Of a stretch of 64,000 bases of DNA, positions 11,846-25,100 are shown one piece after another (positions within the stretch are counted from its first letter, which is position 1; every line of letters begins with the position of its first letter). The translations under genes were made by a program, and so were the position numbers. The stretch is from Eopsaltria australis. Taxonomy: Eukaryota > Chordata > Aves > Passeriformes > Petroicidae. The notes under the pieces were generated by a model, which had not been told where the DNA came from, did not search any database, and worked only from the letters and a program-made list of their open reading frames with translations. The DNA is taken from contig JAVTVJ010001332.1 in the NCBI GenBank assembly GCA_034509425.1, forward strand, positions 62,001-126,000, given 5' to 3'.

Positions 11846-14800
11846 GGCACATCATGCCATCTGTATTGTACTGCTCAAGAAGGAAATGCATGTGGCGAGT
11901 CAGGACTTTTTTATTACAATGCAAGATTTCTTTACACAGGAATTTTTGATGACTTGAGATTTCAGTATCCTTTTCTTCAGTTTGTCTCTAGATGCTTCTA
12001 TGTAAGTAGAAAAAGAAAAAATATCACTTAGGTACAGCAAATTGATGTGCTTAGTAAAAAGCAATTTGATACTTTGCAGCATTTTAGAAAGGACAACAGT
12101 GCAACTAGTGTTCCTAGTAGAGAAAGAAAGAACTTTCAAGCATAACATATACACAAACAGTTTAAATGCATAAGTCAATCACTCTGAGATTCATACTATA
12201 TGGGAAGCAAGTCTTAAAATGCTAGTCTAAAAAAATTTCCAAGATTTTATTTTCCAAAGGCTGCACTCCACTGCCAGTGGTAGCTATTTTACTTGATGTA
12301 GATATTCTCTTCTAACAGTATATTGTATAAAATATTTTTTAAATGCTAAAATATATTATTTATAGGATCTATACAGAACATAATACTATCTTAGAATTAT
12401 CTAGTAATATCTGTATTTGTCATAACTAAATGCATTGTTATTTTGCTGATTCTATATGCATCCTAAAATATATTTATGCCTATACATATGTTACATGTAA
12501 ATATATTGCCAGTTTTCTGATTCTGTGTATTATGTGCATATAACATAATATTTAGACTTCTATATTATATATACTTATATAAAAAATAAAAATAGTTTGC
12601 ATATATAAGTATATACTGACAAATGCTGTTAGCTGAAGGAGGAATGGGGGACACTATAGGAGTGTATGGCTTTTGATAGATAGTTAAGTATAAGAGCAAC
12701 ATTTCCTTTTATTTGGCTAGAAAGTGGGTACAATTCTGTAAAAAACTTTTGGCTTTGCAAGCAACTAAAAATCTAGTAGATGATTAGGAGAACAATACTG
12801 TTTGCCTTACAGTAGATAGAAACAATTATTGTTGCAATGATGAACCATTTCTTTTGGATTACCAGATGTTTCATTTATAAGAAAGTGATGAGAACACATG
12901 AACTCCTTAATATTGTAATCTGTAACACTCCCAGAGAAGCAAATGTATATTCCAAGATACACATAAAAAAACCCCAAAGATACAGGAGTATCCATTTGCC
13001 GAAGACTAAAAAGTTTGGGTTTGTTTGGTTTGGATTTGATTTGTTCCTGTAGATGAATCTTCAGTTGTCATGGAAAGCTTCACAAACCACAGCTTTATGA
13101 AGACAGAATGAAGGAAAAAATCCTCATTCATTCTGAATTTCAGTACTCCTTTCAGTCTGTGCACTTCTATGAAATTAATATCTTCCACAAACATATTAAT
13201 TTTTAGCCTTGTGTAAAAGTTAGGTAGTGATAAGGAACAGACAGCTATGAAAATTAATTAACTACAATTTGAAAATACATTCTGAGACAAAGGATCACTT
13301 CACTGTACTAGGAATAGGTGTTATAATCCAGATTCCACACAAGGCAAATTCAGCGAAGCCTCTTAAAAGCCCCAAACCTTGTATTTGGTAATTTCCTACT
13401 TGCTGTGATCAATGGAATTTTGCTATATTTAGCCTGGAAAACACAGCGCACATAAAAGAGATATAGAAAACTTTATAGTACCATGTATTAATATAAAAAA
13501 ATAAGTTCAAGCTGGGTAAAGTATCAGAAACGTCACCATTCCATTTAGGTATGTTATTCATCTAGTGAAATTTTATGTGATAATACATAGAAATGCCAGA
13601 GCTAGGCAGCGTTTCAGAGCCTTAAGCTGCTTTATGCTATGCGGATGTCTCCCTTGGAGTGTTATATTCATATTTGGTGAATCTAACTTTTGTATCTGGG
13701 CAGTCCTGGACCTCAGAATCTTTATCTCTGTTTGTCAGCTTACAGTCCACCAATGCACAAAATCAGAAATAAACATTGACTGTTTCATCATAGTACAAAC
13801 TTGAGAGCTGATTTTCTGAACTTTAAGCACCAGGAGTCAAGAATTGGCAGTACAGAAACATCATTATAATCCTGTTGTGACAGAAAAGCTGAGTCTCAAA
13901 TCCTCTCTCATGCTATATCTGCAAATATGGATGTGTGAAACAGAGGTCAAAATACTACATAAATTCTATTTCCTTTTACTGAAGACCCAAAAGCATTTTT
14001 TACCCAAAGGGTAGGACTGAGATACTCAGTATGTAATTAAGCAGTGTATTATAGAACTACGTGTCTTTTAAAAATAGAAACAAAGGAAGAATGGTTCACA
14101 TTTCTGTGATGTGAACTTTCAGAGTGTTTTGAAACACAAAAGCAGCAGGTGGTAGACACCAAATTTCTAAAGCGAGGTAGTATGTGAAGCCACAGGCTTC
14201 TATGTTGGCTCTGATTAAGATCTTCAGAATGATGAAAAAATAAAATTAGTAAAACCTTTGAATGACCCCACAAGTGATATGTTTCACCTGTATTTAATTT
14301 AGATATGCTTGACATTTTCACTAGCTCCAAAAAAATCATACTATCTTCAGTCATTAGCTTGAACAGAGTTAGAGATTTGGTGTCTGGACTACTTATGACT
14401 GATTGTAATAGACTGCACTGAAACATGTCCTTTTAGGGCATAGTTACCTCAGCCCTTCCTCTGGCAGCAAAACTGATTCAAGGAATTTCTTTTCATGCCT
14501 ACCCAGAGATAATTATTCCTGCCTCTATGACATGCTAATGTCCCCCATCTACTGTGTTGACACAAATGTTGTCGAACCATTGGACAAACAGGTTTACAGA
14601 AATGATCCTATTCAGAAGAAATGGGACATTCCTGCTGTCAGAACTTCCACTAACCAGAACAGTTACTCTCTACACAATCTTGGCAGATCCAGAAGACTTC
14701 CTACGATTTGAATAACAACTGTTTTGAAATTCTTAACTGAATGGTTTCTTCAGAAAAGAAGTGGGAAGATGTTGCAGGAGTTAAAAGAAAAGCCAGAATG

Positions 14801-15767
14801 AAGTGACAGAAAGGACATACAGCAGAGGCTAAGGCCCATGCTGAAAATTATCCGTTTCCTTCAAAGCAGCATTGTTGACTTATTGGTCAGCTAAAAGTCG
14901 CTATCCTGTGATTGGAAATAGAGACCAGGATTGCACCTGAAATTGCCTGGAATTGTGGATAGCAGGTATCTTGCTGTAGAGCTGTTTGCTGTTTGCAAAA
15001 ACACACACCCTGATCCTGCTTGGGTGCTGTGCAAATCACATTACAGCTGAGACCTCCATGGGCCTTCATAGTTTTGCGTAGACTGAGCAGTGTAAAAGGT
15101 AACTACAGTCACCCATTCAGGAATTTTACAGCCATAATGAAATAAAATCTGCACCAGAGGCCCAGCAGTGGAGCTGCTTTACAGGAAGCCAACTGCACTG
15201 GAGCTTTCAATTCGTAGGGCTGCTTATCTCAGCACAAAAATGGAGACAAACCCAAAGAGAACCATATACAATATTGACTGATATTATAAACTCGGATTTT
15301 CATTCCCAAATCATCCATCACAAACAGATATCAGAGAGATGGAAATTTAAAAAATCCCAAACAGCTCTTGCTTTTGAGGGTTGGCTTGGTTGTCTTGGCC
15401 TTTTTTGTCATCTCTCTCTATTTTTTTTTCTCCTTTGTCCCACTTTATTTCCATTTTCAGTATTTTTCTTAATGATTTTCTGACTAAACAAACTCCTTAA
15501 TCCAAACATAATCTCAAAGCACCAGAGTCTGTCAGTGTCAAATTTCTTGAGGCTCCATCTAGCTAGAAGCAGAAATATCCTGCAGCAACTTTTATGAGTG
15601 TATGCTGTGCATAAAAGGGGGCTTATACTTCTGGATAAACTGGGCTATAATGAAGGAGAAATTATAAAGTAGAAGCACTTGCTGATCACCTTCAGAATTT
15701 TTAAACTGAATTTTGGTATTGTCTTTTAAAGTTCTACTCCTTTCTTATGTGATTATTGCTTACTTAG

Positions 15768-15769
<2 letters not shown>
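11846..15769. other. AT-rich non-coding DNA, nothing recognised
   Basis: No gene or identifiable transposon is seen. The 125-codon minus-strand frame at 14049-14426 has no recognisable domain and appears to be chance. A TA-rich zone (about 12290-12620) holds a 14-bp perfect inverted repeat, listed separately. Slightly more balanced composition occurs at about 14440-14720 and 15120-15270, without recognisable content. Confidence 0.55.
12568..12615. repeat. 14-bp perfect inverted repeat (TA-rich hairpin)
   Basis: Bases 12568-12581 are the exact reverse complement of 12602-12615, with a 20-base spacer. Both arms are TA-rich and lie in a TA-rich zone, so chance is not excluded. Confidence 0.8.

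Positions 15770-15812
<43 letters not shown>
15770..15812. repeat. Poly(T) tract, 43 uninterrupted T
   Basis: A pure 43-base T run, equivalent to a poly(A) tract on the minus strand. The sequence just to its right (read on the minus strand it would be the retrocopy body) contains no gene or SINE that I recognise. The length may be affected by sequencing or assembly slippage. Confidence 0.9.
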
Positions 15813-15813
<1 letters not shown>

Positions 15814-16577
15814 TGGTAAGAGTTCCAGGAGACCTACCCTTCAGTTACTAATGTATTAGTTGGGGTATAAGTATAAGAAGTTAACAACAGTTAAGAGCAC
15901 CATCATCTCTTTTATCAAGAATCCGGACAATTATTATAAATATTTTATTTTCTTGTAGATTTTCTTGTTTTTTGTTTTCTTGAGACAGCTTTCTCTGACA
16001 CCTGCTGGAAGAGTGTCTATGAACAAAGTATCATAAGACCATACCTGTTTAAGTGGTAACTTCTAACTGGAAGTAGATCCAATCTAAGAGATCAATGACT
16101 CATTTTTATTTTTAGCTATCTTTTTTCAGCTCCCCTCCATTCCAGGTGATTGTATGCACCTCAGTTGTGTCAACTCAATAACTTTTTTATTTTTTGGGGT
16201 TTTTTGTGTTTTGGTTTAGTGGTGTTTTTCTGTTTTTCTTTTTCAATATTTCACAAAATTACTTCCAGGTTGGTTGTTTTTTTAAATTTAAGTTAAAAAG
16301 TAAAATATACATTTAAAGCAAATAAATGGAAAAAACGGTGTTGTTCCTATTCTAAAGACATCTCATTACATTCTGATAAAAAATCAAGTCAGTGTTCAAA
16401 ACTGAATCACAGGCGCCACTGGTGAGATGAAAGTGGAATATTGTGGAGAATATATTTTTTGAAATGTATTGTTATTACAGTCCCATTTTTTTGTTGTCAT
16501 TCCTAATGCAGAATATTACCATGTAACCTTTTAAATCAAAAGGGAAGAGTATTCTGAACAACCTAACAAGTGGTGAA
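15813..16577. other. AT-rich non-coding DNA, nothing recognised
   Basis: T-rich and G/T-rich low complexity at about 16175-16245; otherwise featureless. Confidence 0.6.
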
Positions 16578-16645
16578 TTGTGCCCTGGCAGCCAGGAGGA
16601 CCAATGGTATCCTGTGGTGCATCAGACACAGCATCACCAGACAGT
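16578..16645 (+). mobile_element. CR1 LINE, short ORF2 C-terminal scrap
   Basis: The phrase CCCTGGCAGCCAGGAGGACC followed by a GGTGCATCAGACACAGCATC-like segment matches the conserved CR1 region coding for the C-terminal part of ORF2. Homology stops abruptly at a CT-rich stretch (about 16648-16660). Only about 70 bases survive. Confidence 0.75.
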
Positions 16646-18303
16646 CACTCTCTCTCTCTGTGGTGTAGGAAATAAGTGTTTTAATGCATGATAAACAATC
16701 AGAATTATCAGGCTTTTGCCATGTTTTCGCCCTGCAGCTGGGAGATGCTAACCACAGTAATGCCTCAATAGGCAAGGGCAAATTTATGTGATAAGATCAG
16801 TTGGACTGGGGGAACAAGAAAAGATAAATCAGTCCCTTGTGATAGTAAGTGAAGATATGTCAAAAATAATTACATGCTGCACAGCACAACACATCAATAG
16901 CAGTTACTAAGGTAAGTATTTCTGAGATTATACACATTCTTTTTCCATCACCCTTACTTAACACGTGAGCAAAAATGAAATACATAAAGTCTAACCAGAC
17001 ACAAGCAATCATGATTGCCCTCTCAGTAACATTAAGAAATATAATAAAAATCAGAAATAAGTATGAGGGCAATTAAAAGTGGACCAGTGTTGGCAATATC
17101 CTTCTGGGAGCACTTAGTTTCCAAAAATTCCCTCTTTATTACTTTGAAGAGTGTGAGTATAGTCTTCAGGCTAACACCAGTGAAAAACCGTGATATTTGC
17201 TTTTTTCTTCCAAAATATTTCTCCCAGACTAGTAGATATGATACTGGTGTGCTTGTGCACCCTTTTACACTTAGAAGAGTCTGAAGCCATTGCTGTGGAA
17301 GTCAGTTTTTGGACAGTTTACAAAAAGTATTAAATTTCATCTCATGCAAGAGGTAATCCTTGTAACCCTTCCAGCCTGCATAAACTGTAAAAACATTAAT
17401 TCATTTTACCTTTAAAAATCTAATCTTAATTTCTTAGCCAACAATTTCTTTATTCAGTGAAAACTTCCACCTTCTTCCTTTGGTAACCAAGTTTGTATCT
17501 TTTACTCTGAAAAATTTCCTTCATGCCAGTGCAAATCTTTACACGCAAAAATGATAGAAAATAATCTAAGTAGAACAGCCCTTTGGAGTTTATTGCTCCT
17601 GAATAACATCAAGCAGGAAGCAAGCTAGTGCTTTGACATGAAAATGGGCGATCGACCATCTTGGGCTTTCTTCCAGGAGTGCTGTTACACTGTGGCACAC
17701 TCCAAAGGAGGAGGACAAAGTTGTCCAGGATGTGTTTATTCTTACCTTGTGAGTGGCTACCTTCATTTATTGCCACAAAGTGCTCTGGTATTACAGTGCC
17801 TTTCAAGTAGATTGTCAAACTGTGACTGATGCAGAAACTCCGGTCTGCTTGTTTGTCAGCAATTTCTTAGGACTGAATCTACCTCCTCGTTTTAAGGAGG
17901 CATTCTAGAACAAAACTAGGATTTAGATTTTCAAAACTGAATAACCCAACCAAAAGGATGTATGTACTCAAGATGGTCTAATAACTTATGATCACTAAAA
18001 AATATTATGATTTGCAATGTAATTGCAACACAATTGCAAGAGACTTTTTCAAAATGATCATTTTCTTTTAAGTGGAACAGCAAAGCTTTTCTCATATCAA
18101 AGAAATAAATGAAAATGAAGTTGTCTAAATGAAGGTGAAGCTTGAAAATATGTCTGGAAAGGAAACCCATAGGAAGTTCATGCCTCTCTCAACTTCCATC
18201 TTGTTCTGTTATACCACAAAAGTAACTTAGATTTAGACCGGATATTTCTCCACTACAATAGCTTGACCAGTATGAGTGCAAACTAGTAGCAAATTCCAGG
18301 GTA
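16646..18303. other. AT-rich non-coding DNA, nothing recognised
   Basis: No gene or repeat identified. Short frames such as 17609-17818 minus and 17638-17829 plus overlap each other on opposite strands and lack recognisable domains. Confidence 0.55.
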
Positions 18304-18356
18304 CCATAGAGTCATAGAATAGTTTGTACTGGAAGGGATCTTAAAGACCATCTAAA
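18304..18356 (-). mobile_element. CR1 LINE, 3'-terminal scrap
   Basis: The sequence reads CATAGAGTCATAGAATAG and then a GGAAGGGATCTTAAAGACCA segment, the reverse complement of the last ~50 bases of CR1, including the octamer tail. CR1 copies are 5' truncated, so a very short 3' end is a normal outcome. Confidence 0.8.
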
Positions 18357-20819
18357 GAAGCTTGATTTCTACTTTCAAATCCAAGATACAAATCTAAGGT
18401 GAAAAAAGTAAAATAATTCACATTACAGGAAGTAAAAGATTTAGAAACTGTGCAACCTAATAGAAACAGAGTTTAAAAAGTCTTTAGCATGGAGTGATAT
18501 CCAAACATCTGACAATTTTCTAAAATCCCTACTACACTTTTAATGTACTGTATATTTCCCGGGACAACAACTGATTCTGATTTTAAAAGCCTTCACTCTG
18601 TATAAATTAAGAAAGAGAACCAAGTGGTATGGCAACATAGTGACAGAACACTATATATGGTGAAACTGAGATATCAGAAATCTTAAAATAATACTACAGA
18701 CAATATTTTGGATCAACACATCAAATATGTACAGGTTAAGGTAATTTTTATTTTCATAACATACTTTGCAATTTTCATACATTCTATGCAATGTATATAC
18801 ATTCCATTTAATAAAAAAATAAATTCTGGCTCCTTGTCTGCTCATGATTTTTTCTTTTATGTTAAACAAAGGCTTTATTACTTCTCACAGACTTATGCAA
18901 GCACAAAAAAATATTAATTGGGGATTTCAATAAAAGAAAAGGTTATTTTCAGACTTCTAGTCTTGTAGTATAAATTATGCAAACATAAGAACATACAATA
19001 TGTAATTTATTTCCTGGGAAATCATATTGTGAAAATACTAAAACTGTGCATTATTTCTTAAGTAATATTTAGTGGAATTTGCCTTTTTGTCCCCTAGCTG
19101 CATAGGCTTAGATAATTGTGGTGCTTTCCACTGACATAATCAACAATGAAAAATTAATATATTAATCCCTATTCCTAATACTCTACATTTCATGCAACGA
19201 TCTGGGGTTTTATTTGTGAAAGGTTCCCAGTGTGTTATATTGTCCCTGACATTTAATTCTTCTGTGTTTCATCACAGAATTCATCACAGATTATTATCCA
19301 ATGAGGGCAAAGTCCCATTGTAGTATAATATAACATCTAACACTTTTCATTGTATCCCGAGAATTATTCACATATTTTGCTCATTGTTCTTCTCTGAAAA
19401 TTCTTTACATTATGGTTGTTTGAAGAAATACGGCATATTACATCAACCACAAGATTTCCTTCACTGCTCTGAGAAATCTAATGTTGTAGCTCTTGGGCAT
19501 TTGAGTCATTAAGGGAATTTTCACGTTCAGTACCCTGCAACAGATTCAGCCTTGCATAATTCAAAACAACTTCACACCATTTATAGTAAATGGTCCATGC
19601 AGGAATGTTGCTTTTCTTATCTGTGCTTTCCCCTTCCTCACAGAATATTTTTAAACCATCTTTTAATTTTCTTTCTTCAATTAATGGCAAAAAGTTAAAG
19701 TGACATCAACTGATTATCAAAAATAATGACAAATGTTTAAAAACTGGAAGGTACTGAAAAGTAAATTTATCTTGCAGAATTCTGTAAATAACTGATTTCC
19801 ATGTTATAACCTTCATTCTCCAGAAACATTCAAGTGGGAAAGCCTCTTCTGCCAAGTAAAGTCCCACCACAATCAATTTGGTAGGCATGAATGAGAAGAT
19901 GTAGATTTTGCTCTGGATTATATAGAGTGAAAAAAATTCTGAATAACTTTGTATTAAGATCTATTGAAAGGGCTGAAATGAAGCTTTAGCCTGATTAGGA
20001 AAATTATTCCTAAAAGGGCATCCAAAAGGGGAGAAGGATATGAGACATCTTAAAGTCTGACCAAAACAGGATATTAAATAGCGATAAAAGATTCAACATG
20101 AAATATAGATTACAAAGTACAGTTTGAAGTACAGCTTTCAAAAAAAGTCAATAACAAATCAGAAATCTTTAAGAATGAAAGATATTTCAAAGTAGATAAT
20201 GAAATCTGTTACTGCTTAGTAATGCTATTGCTCATAGTAACACAGGAACTAGCATGCATTGAATAATGTTGAAGTATTATTCACCAAGTCTTTTGCATAT
20301 CTGACTCCATGTGGCTGTAAAGAAAACTTTGAATTTATACTTTCCTTTTTTCCATTCATTAAAGAACTTTCTCTATTTTTTATTTCTTTAAATTTTGGTT
20401 TGAAATAGAAACAATTTAAAGAAGAGAAAAATATTGTGGTCCAGAAATTAATGCAGCTATTAATTGAGCAAATAGTATAATCAACCAAGTCCATTTTCCA
20501 CTCTCATTTTCTTTTTCATGTTCACTTAGACCTCTAAAATTTATTTTTTTAATCTAAATTGCATGCACAATCCTTCACACAAACACAAGTGCTAGATCAG
20601 AAATCATGTTATACAGGTTGCTCTAACTATAGATACATCTGCAAAACCTCCCCTAATTTACAGACTGAATTAAGCAGATAAAATATGAAGTATTTTCTAT
20701 TTTGTCTCTGAATTTCACTCTATCTCAAGTTCCTACACCTGCACTCCATTACTACTTTTAGAATAAACACCTGAAATGAAGATTTGCCAGATCTGAGCTA
20801 TCATTAACAAGGAAAAAAA
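18357..20819. other. AT-rich non-coding DNA, nothing recognised
   Basis: No gene, RNA gene or recognisable transposon found. Chance frames of 60-80 codons occur on both strands. Confidence 0.6.
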
Positions 20820-21060
20820 AGGAAATAAGAAGAAAATCAGGAAATTACAGACCAGTCAGTGAACCATTGGTTGTAAGCAAGACTTGGAAATATTATAAAG
20901 GGCTTGGAGAAACACCTGGAAAAACATAGTTTGATTTAGAATTTCTACACAGGTAGGGAAGACCATGCTTAATTACAGAGCATGCTTTGAAAATATTTGG
21001 ACTATTTGAAAATACATCTGGTTTTGTAGATAAGAGAAATCCTCCAGATTCTGTAAAGTT
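20820..21060 (+). mobile_element. Possible ancient L3/CR1-like reverse transcriptase fragment
   Basis: The phrase GGAAATTACAGACCAGTCAG at about 20840 resembles the conserved NYRPVS codons upstream of the reverse transcriptase palm in CR1/L3 elements. About 180 bases downstream GTAGATAAGAGAAATCCTCC could be the remnant of the V-D-K-G-E/N-P block that precedes motif A. The spacing and order fit, but divergence is high and no open frame survives. This is a weak call from pattern memory. Confidence 0.4.
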
Positions 21061-21569
21061 ACTCTTTTAAAATGCATCTAAAAAATTTTCATGCACAAAA
21101 TGAACAGTTAGCACAAATATTACTGCATGTAGGAAAATGAACAGAAAGAGTATATATTCTAGTGTATATTACATACCATCATTTAGTTTGAATTCCCTTA
21201 GCAATATAAGATTATATAAAATAGAAAATAAACTGCATGTTCTCATCCATTCAGTTACTACTTTCCATTGTTGAATAGCTCAAAAGTGGGGATAATATTC
21301 TAGGAGGAGCTTACATTTTTAACTGGTGTCAGAAAAGTGAAAATGCTCTGAGTTAAAAAAAAAAAGAAATTGAACCAAATCTTCTACATCATTAGCTATT
21401 TCTGTAAGTGAGATATGAATGTTCACATTCCATTACGTTGTCTCTTATTTCTGTATTTTGTAATGAGCTCCTAGGCACAAAAACTTTGTATTTATCCTGT
21501 ATTTATTTCTTCAAAGTCTGCTATGTTTCTGTAGACTATAAAAGGACTAAACCAACATAGTAATAACCT
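21061..21569. other. AT-rich non-coding DNA, nothing recognised
   Basis: Nothing identified. Composition changes abruptly to GC-richer sequence at about 21580. Confidence 0.6.
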
Positions 21570-21810
21570 CCATATCATGTGTGCTTTTGTAGCATGGAGG
21601 GAAAGGCAGAGGAGGGGTTGCCATGTTAATGAAATTCTCCTGCCCAGCCATCCAGGAACTGCTGTGGCAGTCTCTCTCACACCACCTGAGCTGGGACTAT
21701 GCCCCTTCACAGCTACAGCCCACATCTCACACAGTCAGACCACGTTTCCACATCAGCTCAGCCCCAGGTTTCCCATAGCAGAGTCTCACATGACCAGATT
21801 CTTAAAATCG

Positions 21811-21816
21811 TTTAAT
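21811..21816 (-). terminator. Putative LTR polyadenylation signal ATTAAA
   Basis: Minus strand reads ATTAAA, a common variant polyadenylation signal, downstream of the TATA-like box of the same LTR. Confidence 0.45.
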
Positions 21817-21880
21817 TATGGTGCAGTAACAAAATAGCAACTTGAGCTGGGTGCCTCCTGCAAGAAAAGGAATCCCTGTG

Positions 21881-21889
21881 CTTTTATAC
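21881..21889 (-). promoter_or_regulatory. Putative LTR TATA box
   Basis: Minus strand reads GTATAAAAG, a good TATA box, placed about 65 bases before an ATTAAA signal, as in compact LTR promoters. Confidence 0.5.
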
Positions 21890-22190
21890 CCTCAGTGTAG
21901 GTCTTCTCTTCCAGCTGAATGTCAAGTCACCATGTCTGTGAGTGTTCAGTGACATGGTTGGTGCCAGAAGTCCCTGAATACCTTTTCGTGCAAAGGGCCA
22001 GAAGTTCACATCCTCTTGCCTGGGACTCCCAGCCCCCAGAGCTGACCCTGCAGCTCACCCAGCAGCTTGCAAACCAAGCTACCTGCACCACATGGAAGCC
22101 CCAGAATGCTGACCGGAACCAGTCCATAATGCTCTGTTTCATATAATGGCAATCCAAATTAGGTTTCCCAGATTTGTATAGCATCAGAAC

Positions 22191-25100
22191 ACCAGTGGTT
22201 TATTCCTTAAATACAGATGTTATTGTTTATGACAGAAAACATCTTGAAATAGTTTCCTTACATTTGGCCATAAGTCAGTATTTCTCTCCCTTTTACATTT
22301 TAAGATCTCCATCTTGTCTTTTATAATGGTAAAAAATTTAACATTTTAACAATATTTCAAGTTCTTTTGGGAAAGGTGAGTATTAAAATAACCCTCTAAA
22401 GTGCAGGAAAGTCATGATGCATCACTCTGCCAGTGTAGTTAGAATTATAAACCCTACTTCATAGAAGCTGAATAGAAATTTATAGGAAAAAACAAAGCAT
22501 TTCCTGAGAGGCAAAAAAATGCATTTATATTAATAATTCACTATTTTTTAAAACTGGAATTAGTTTCTACCTGTAAGTCAAAACCAAAATTTGTTTTTTT
22601 CAGTTTGGACTTCTCATTTTCCCCTCACTCCTCTAAAAGCTCAACTCCCTGAGAGAATAGCTCTTCTGTAAATGTCTTCACTTGCAGACAAAATAAGTAT
22701 AAGTAAAAATAACTCTTGTAAGTGTACTGCAGAGTTTCTTTGGCAGCAATGCTTATAATCAATGAAAAAATGTTCTTAGGCTCCTAAGCAGAAACCGTCG
22801 GAAGCTGGATTAGCACAGAGGAATCCACCAGGCACAGCAACCTAGCGGGCTGCTGGGTGAGAAGGGTTTAACTGGAAACTTTAGCAGTGTGGAAATTTAT
22901 GGGACTGAGCTGCAGGTCTGTGGTTCAGTAGAAAACAGATAAAAGCTTTGCTAAAAGGACATGAGTTTCATTTATCACAGATTCCTAGAGTGAATGACAA
23001 ACAAGCGAAAAGGTGGACACACTTCTATTCAGCTGTCAGAGGGGCTGAGTTCTAAGGAGATTCTTATCTGATCCAGGAAAATAAAAGTGGAAAAAAAAAT
23101 CCGCTGACATCCTTTTCATTTAGTGCCCAAGAGAGTTGTGGTAAACCAGAGAGGATGGAAGAAAGATCATTGTAAATCTTCATTTTCAGAAACTAAGAGA
23201 AAAAAAGTGCTTATCAGTTCAAAAATAAGTAACATATAATCCTGGTTCTCAAAATACCAGACATCTTCTGAGAGTCTGAATTCTGGTATTGACACTTTAA
23301 AGACTTTTCTTCCATTTTAATTTTGCATCCTTACATTAAGGTGTACTATGGAATTAAAATCATTCTCTAAATACAAACAGCATCAAAAGAACAACAATTT
23401 ATAGGTAACTGTCTAATGATTCTCTTTCTGAACACCATTTTGATTTAATTCCTAAATTCCCTGAGTTTTTCCAAAATCTAGAATCTACAATTCAGGGATC
23501 TACATTTTTTACCTACTTGTGGGGCTTCACAAAGAAACAATATCAGTTAAGTATCTCTTCTTCAGATCTTAATTTTCACTTTTGAAATGAAATCTTCAGC
23601 TGACTTTTCTTTCTAAGATTAGGTCTTACTAAACACATTATTTTGTGGGGTTTTTTGGCACAATACGGTCTCTGTGGGACTAGATATTGAAAAATAGAAA
23701 TACTGGAAAATATCTGCCTTTTATTTATTCAGGGCAAAAAAAAAGAAAAAAAGAATAAACATGGCACAGCTTTTAGTTCTTTCAGTGATTCAAACTACAT
23801 TTATACCTCTTTGTCTTTTTTCCCTCTCCTAAAAATTGCAGTAGTCCTTAGCTTTACTGGCATTTATCTCCCATAAATAAATTCAAAGTAGCTATTATAA
23901 TGACACAAATAAAAAAGGTTTTAATTTCCAAAATCCATTAAAAATCTGTCTCTAAAAAAAAATAAAAATTGAAAAAATGTTTGAAGTTCAAATGAAAGAC
24001 AATATCTGAATAAAACCAATCCCCAGGAGAATCCACGGCACCTGCCCGACACTGTAAAGGTTTTATAAATGTTGTCTTCTGCAAAGTCGACTGCAAACAT
24101 CATAAGGCCTTTGGTAAATATGTATACCAGCCTTTTTGTTTGAGCAGAAATATTGAGCTTCCTGCCATTGTGATTATAAAATAAAGAAGATTATTTCAGA
24201 TTTTTTTTTAAATATTTGATTAGTGGCATCTCTCTTTTTTCTTGGGATCCATTTTCAATTCACACACAGAGTGAAGTGTTTGAAAACAACCTTCCTTAGT
24301 AATACAGGACTGGCAAAACAAACCGTTTAGAAGTCATTCATGAGTAAGCATATAGAAACACTGATGCTGGAAAAAAAAAATTGGCTGTCTGATCCACAAT
24401 AACAGAATGACAAGGAAAAATTCTGCAATACAGGAAAATAATATTGTTTATATTGCATAATGTAAAACGTTTCTCTTTTTGGCAGAGGCAAAATACCACA
24501 TTTTGTGTGTCTCCAATTATCTTCTGATAACTGTATCAAATTAATTGTATCTGACAATTATTTCAAGCATTGTGTTCCTAGTGTTTCCTTCTTTTTTAAA
24601 AGAATACCACAATAAGAAAAAGAATTCAATACAAAAATCTGCCAAACAGCACAGAACTCAAAATAAGCATAGCTTCTGTGAGATCTACTAAAGTATATGA
24701 TATGGTGCTTATGCAAACTTCATCATTAAGACAGAACTTCTATACTTACTTCACTCTGGCTTCTTGCTGTCGTTACCATGTTACATATTACTGTTTGGAC
24801 AAAAACTATATTGTCTTAGTTTTCCTCATAATACATTACTAACTATTTCCCTCTTGCTGTGCTTTGAACATGGATACTCAGGTGCAGACCTTCTTGTACA
24901 TCAGGGAAAGATTTTTATTCAGATAAAAGCATTTGAATTCTTCTGACCTCCTCATATCCAAACTTCACAGAGACATTTCCATCAGTGTAAAATCTACAGA
25001 ATTGGAGTTTTGGCCCTAACTAACATTAGGACTGTCAGAAAACATTTCAGTAACAACATTCTGAACATTAAAAAAAGAAAGGAGTAAGAACCTTTGCTTC

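Larger units (their letters stand above)
21580..22190 (-). mobile_element. Solo ERV LTR (minus strand), boundaries approximate
   Basis: A patch clearly richer in G+C than its flanks carries LTR signals in the right order on the minus strand. A TATA-like GTATAAAAG lies at 21881-21889, then about 65-70 bases of putative R region, then ATTAAA at 21811-21816, then a GC-rich U5-like stretch. The R/U5 wording (GGAGGCACCCAGCTCAAG on the minus strand) is of a type I associate with avian beta-like ERV LTRs. No retroviral coding frame is adjacent, so it would be a solitary LTR. Terminal TG/CA bases and target-site duplications could not be assigned. Open frames here (86 and 85 codons) are by-products of the composition. 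Confidence 0.6.

Noticed and set aside
14049..14426. 125-codon minus-strand frame
   Set aside because: No domain or family recognised, no splice or promoter context, and composition like the AT-rich surroundings; treated as chance.
15770..15812. 43-base T tract as the poly(A) tail of a processed pseudogene on the minus strand
   Set aside because: No coding homology or SINE is recognised in the adjoining sequence and no flanking target-site duplication was evident.
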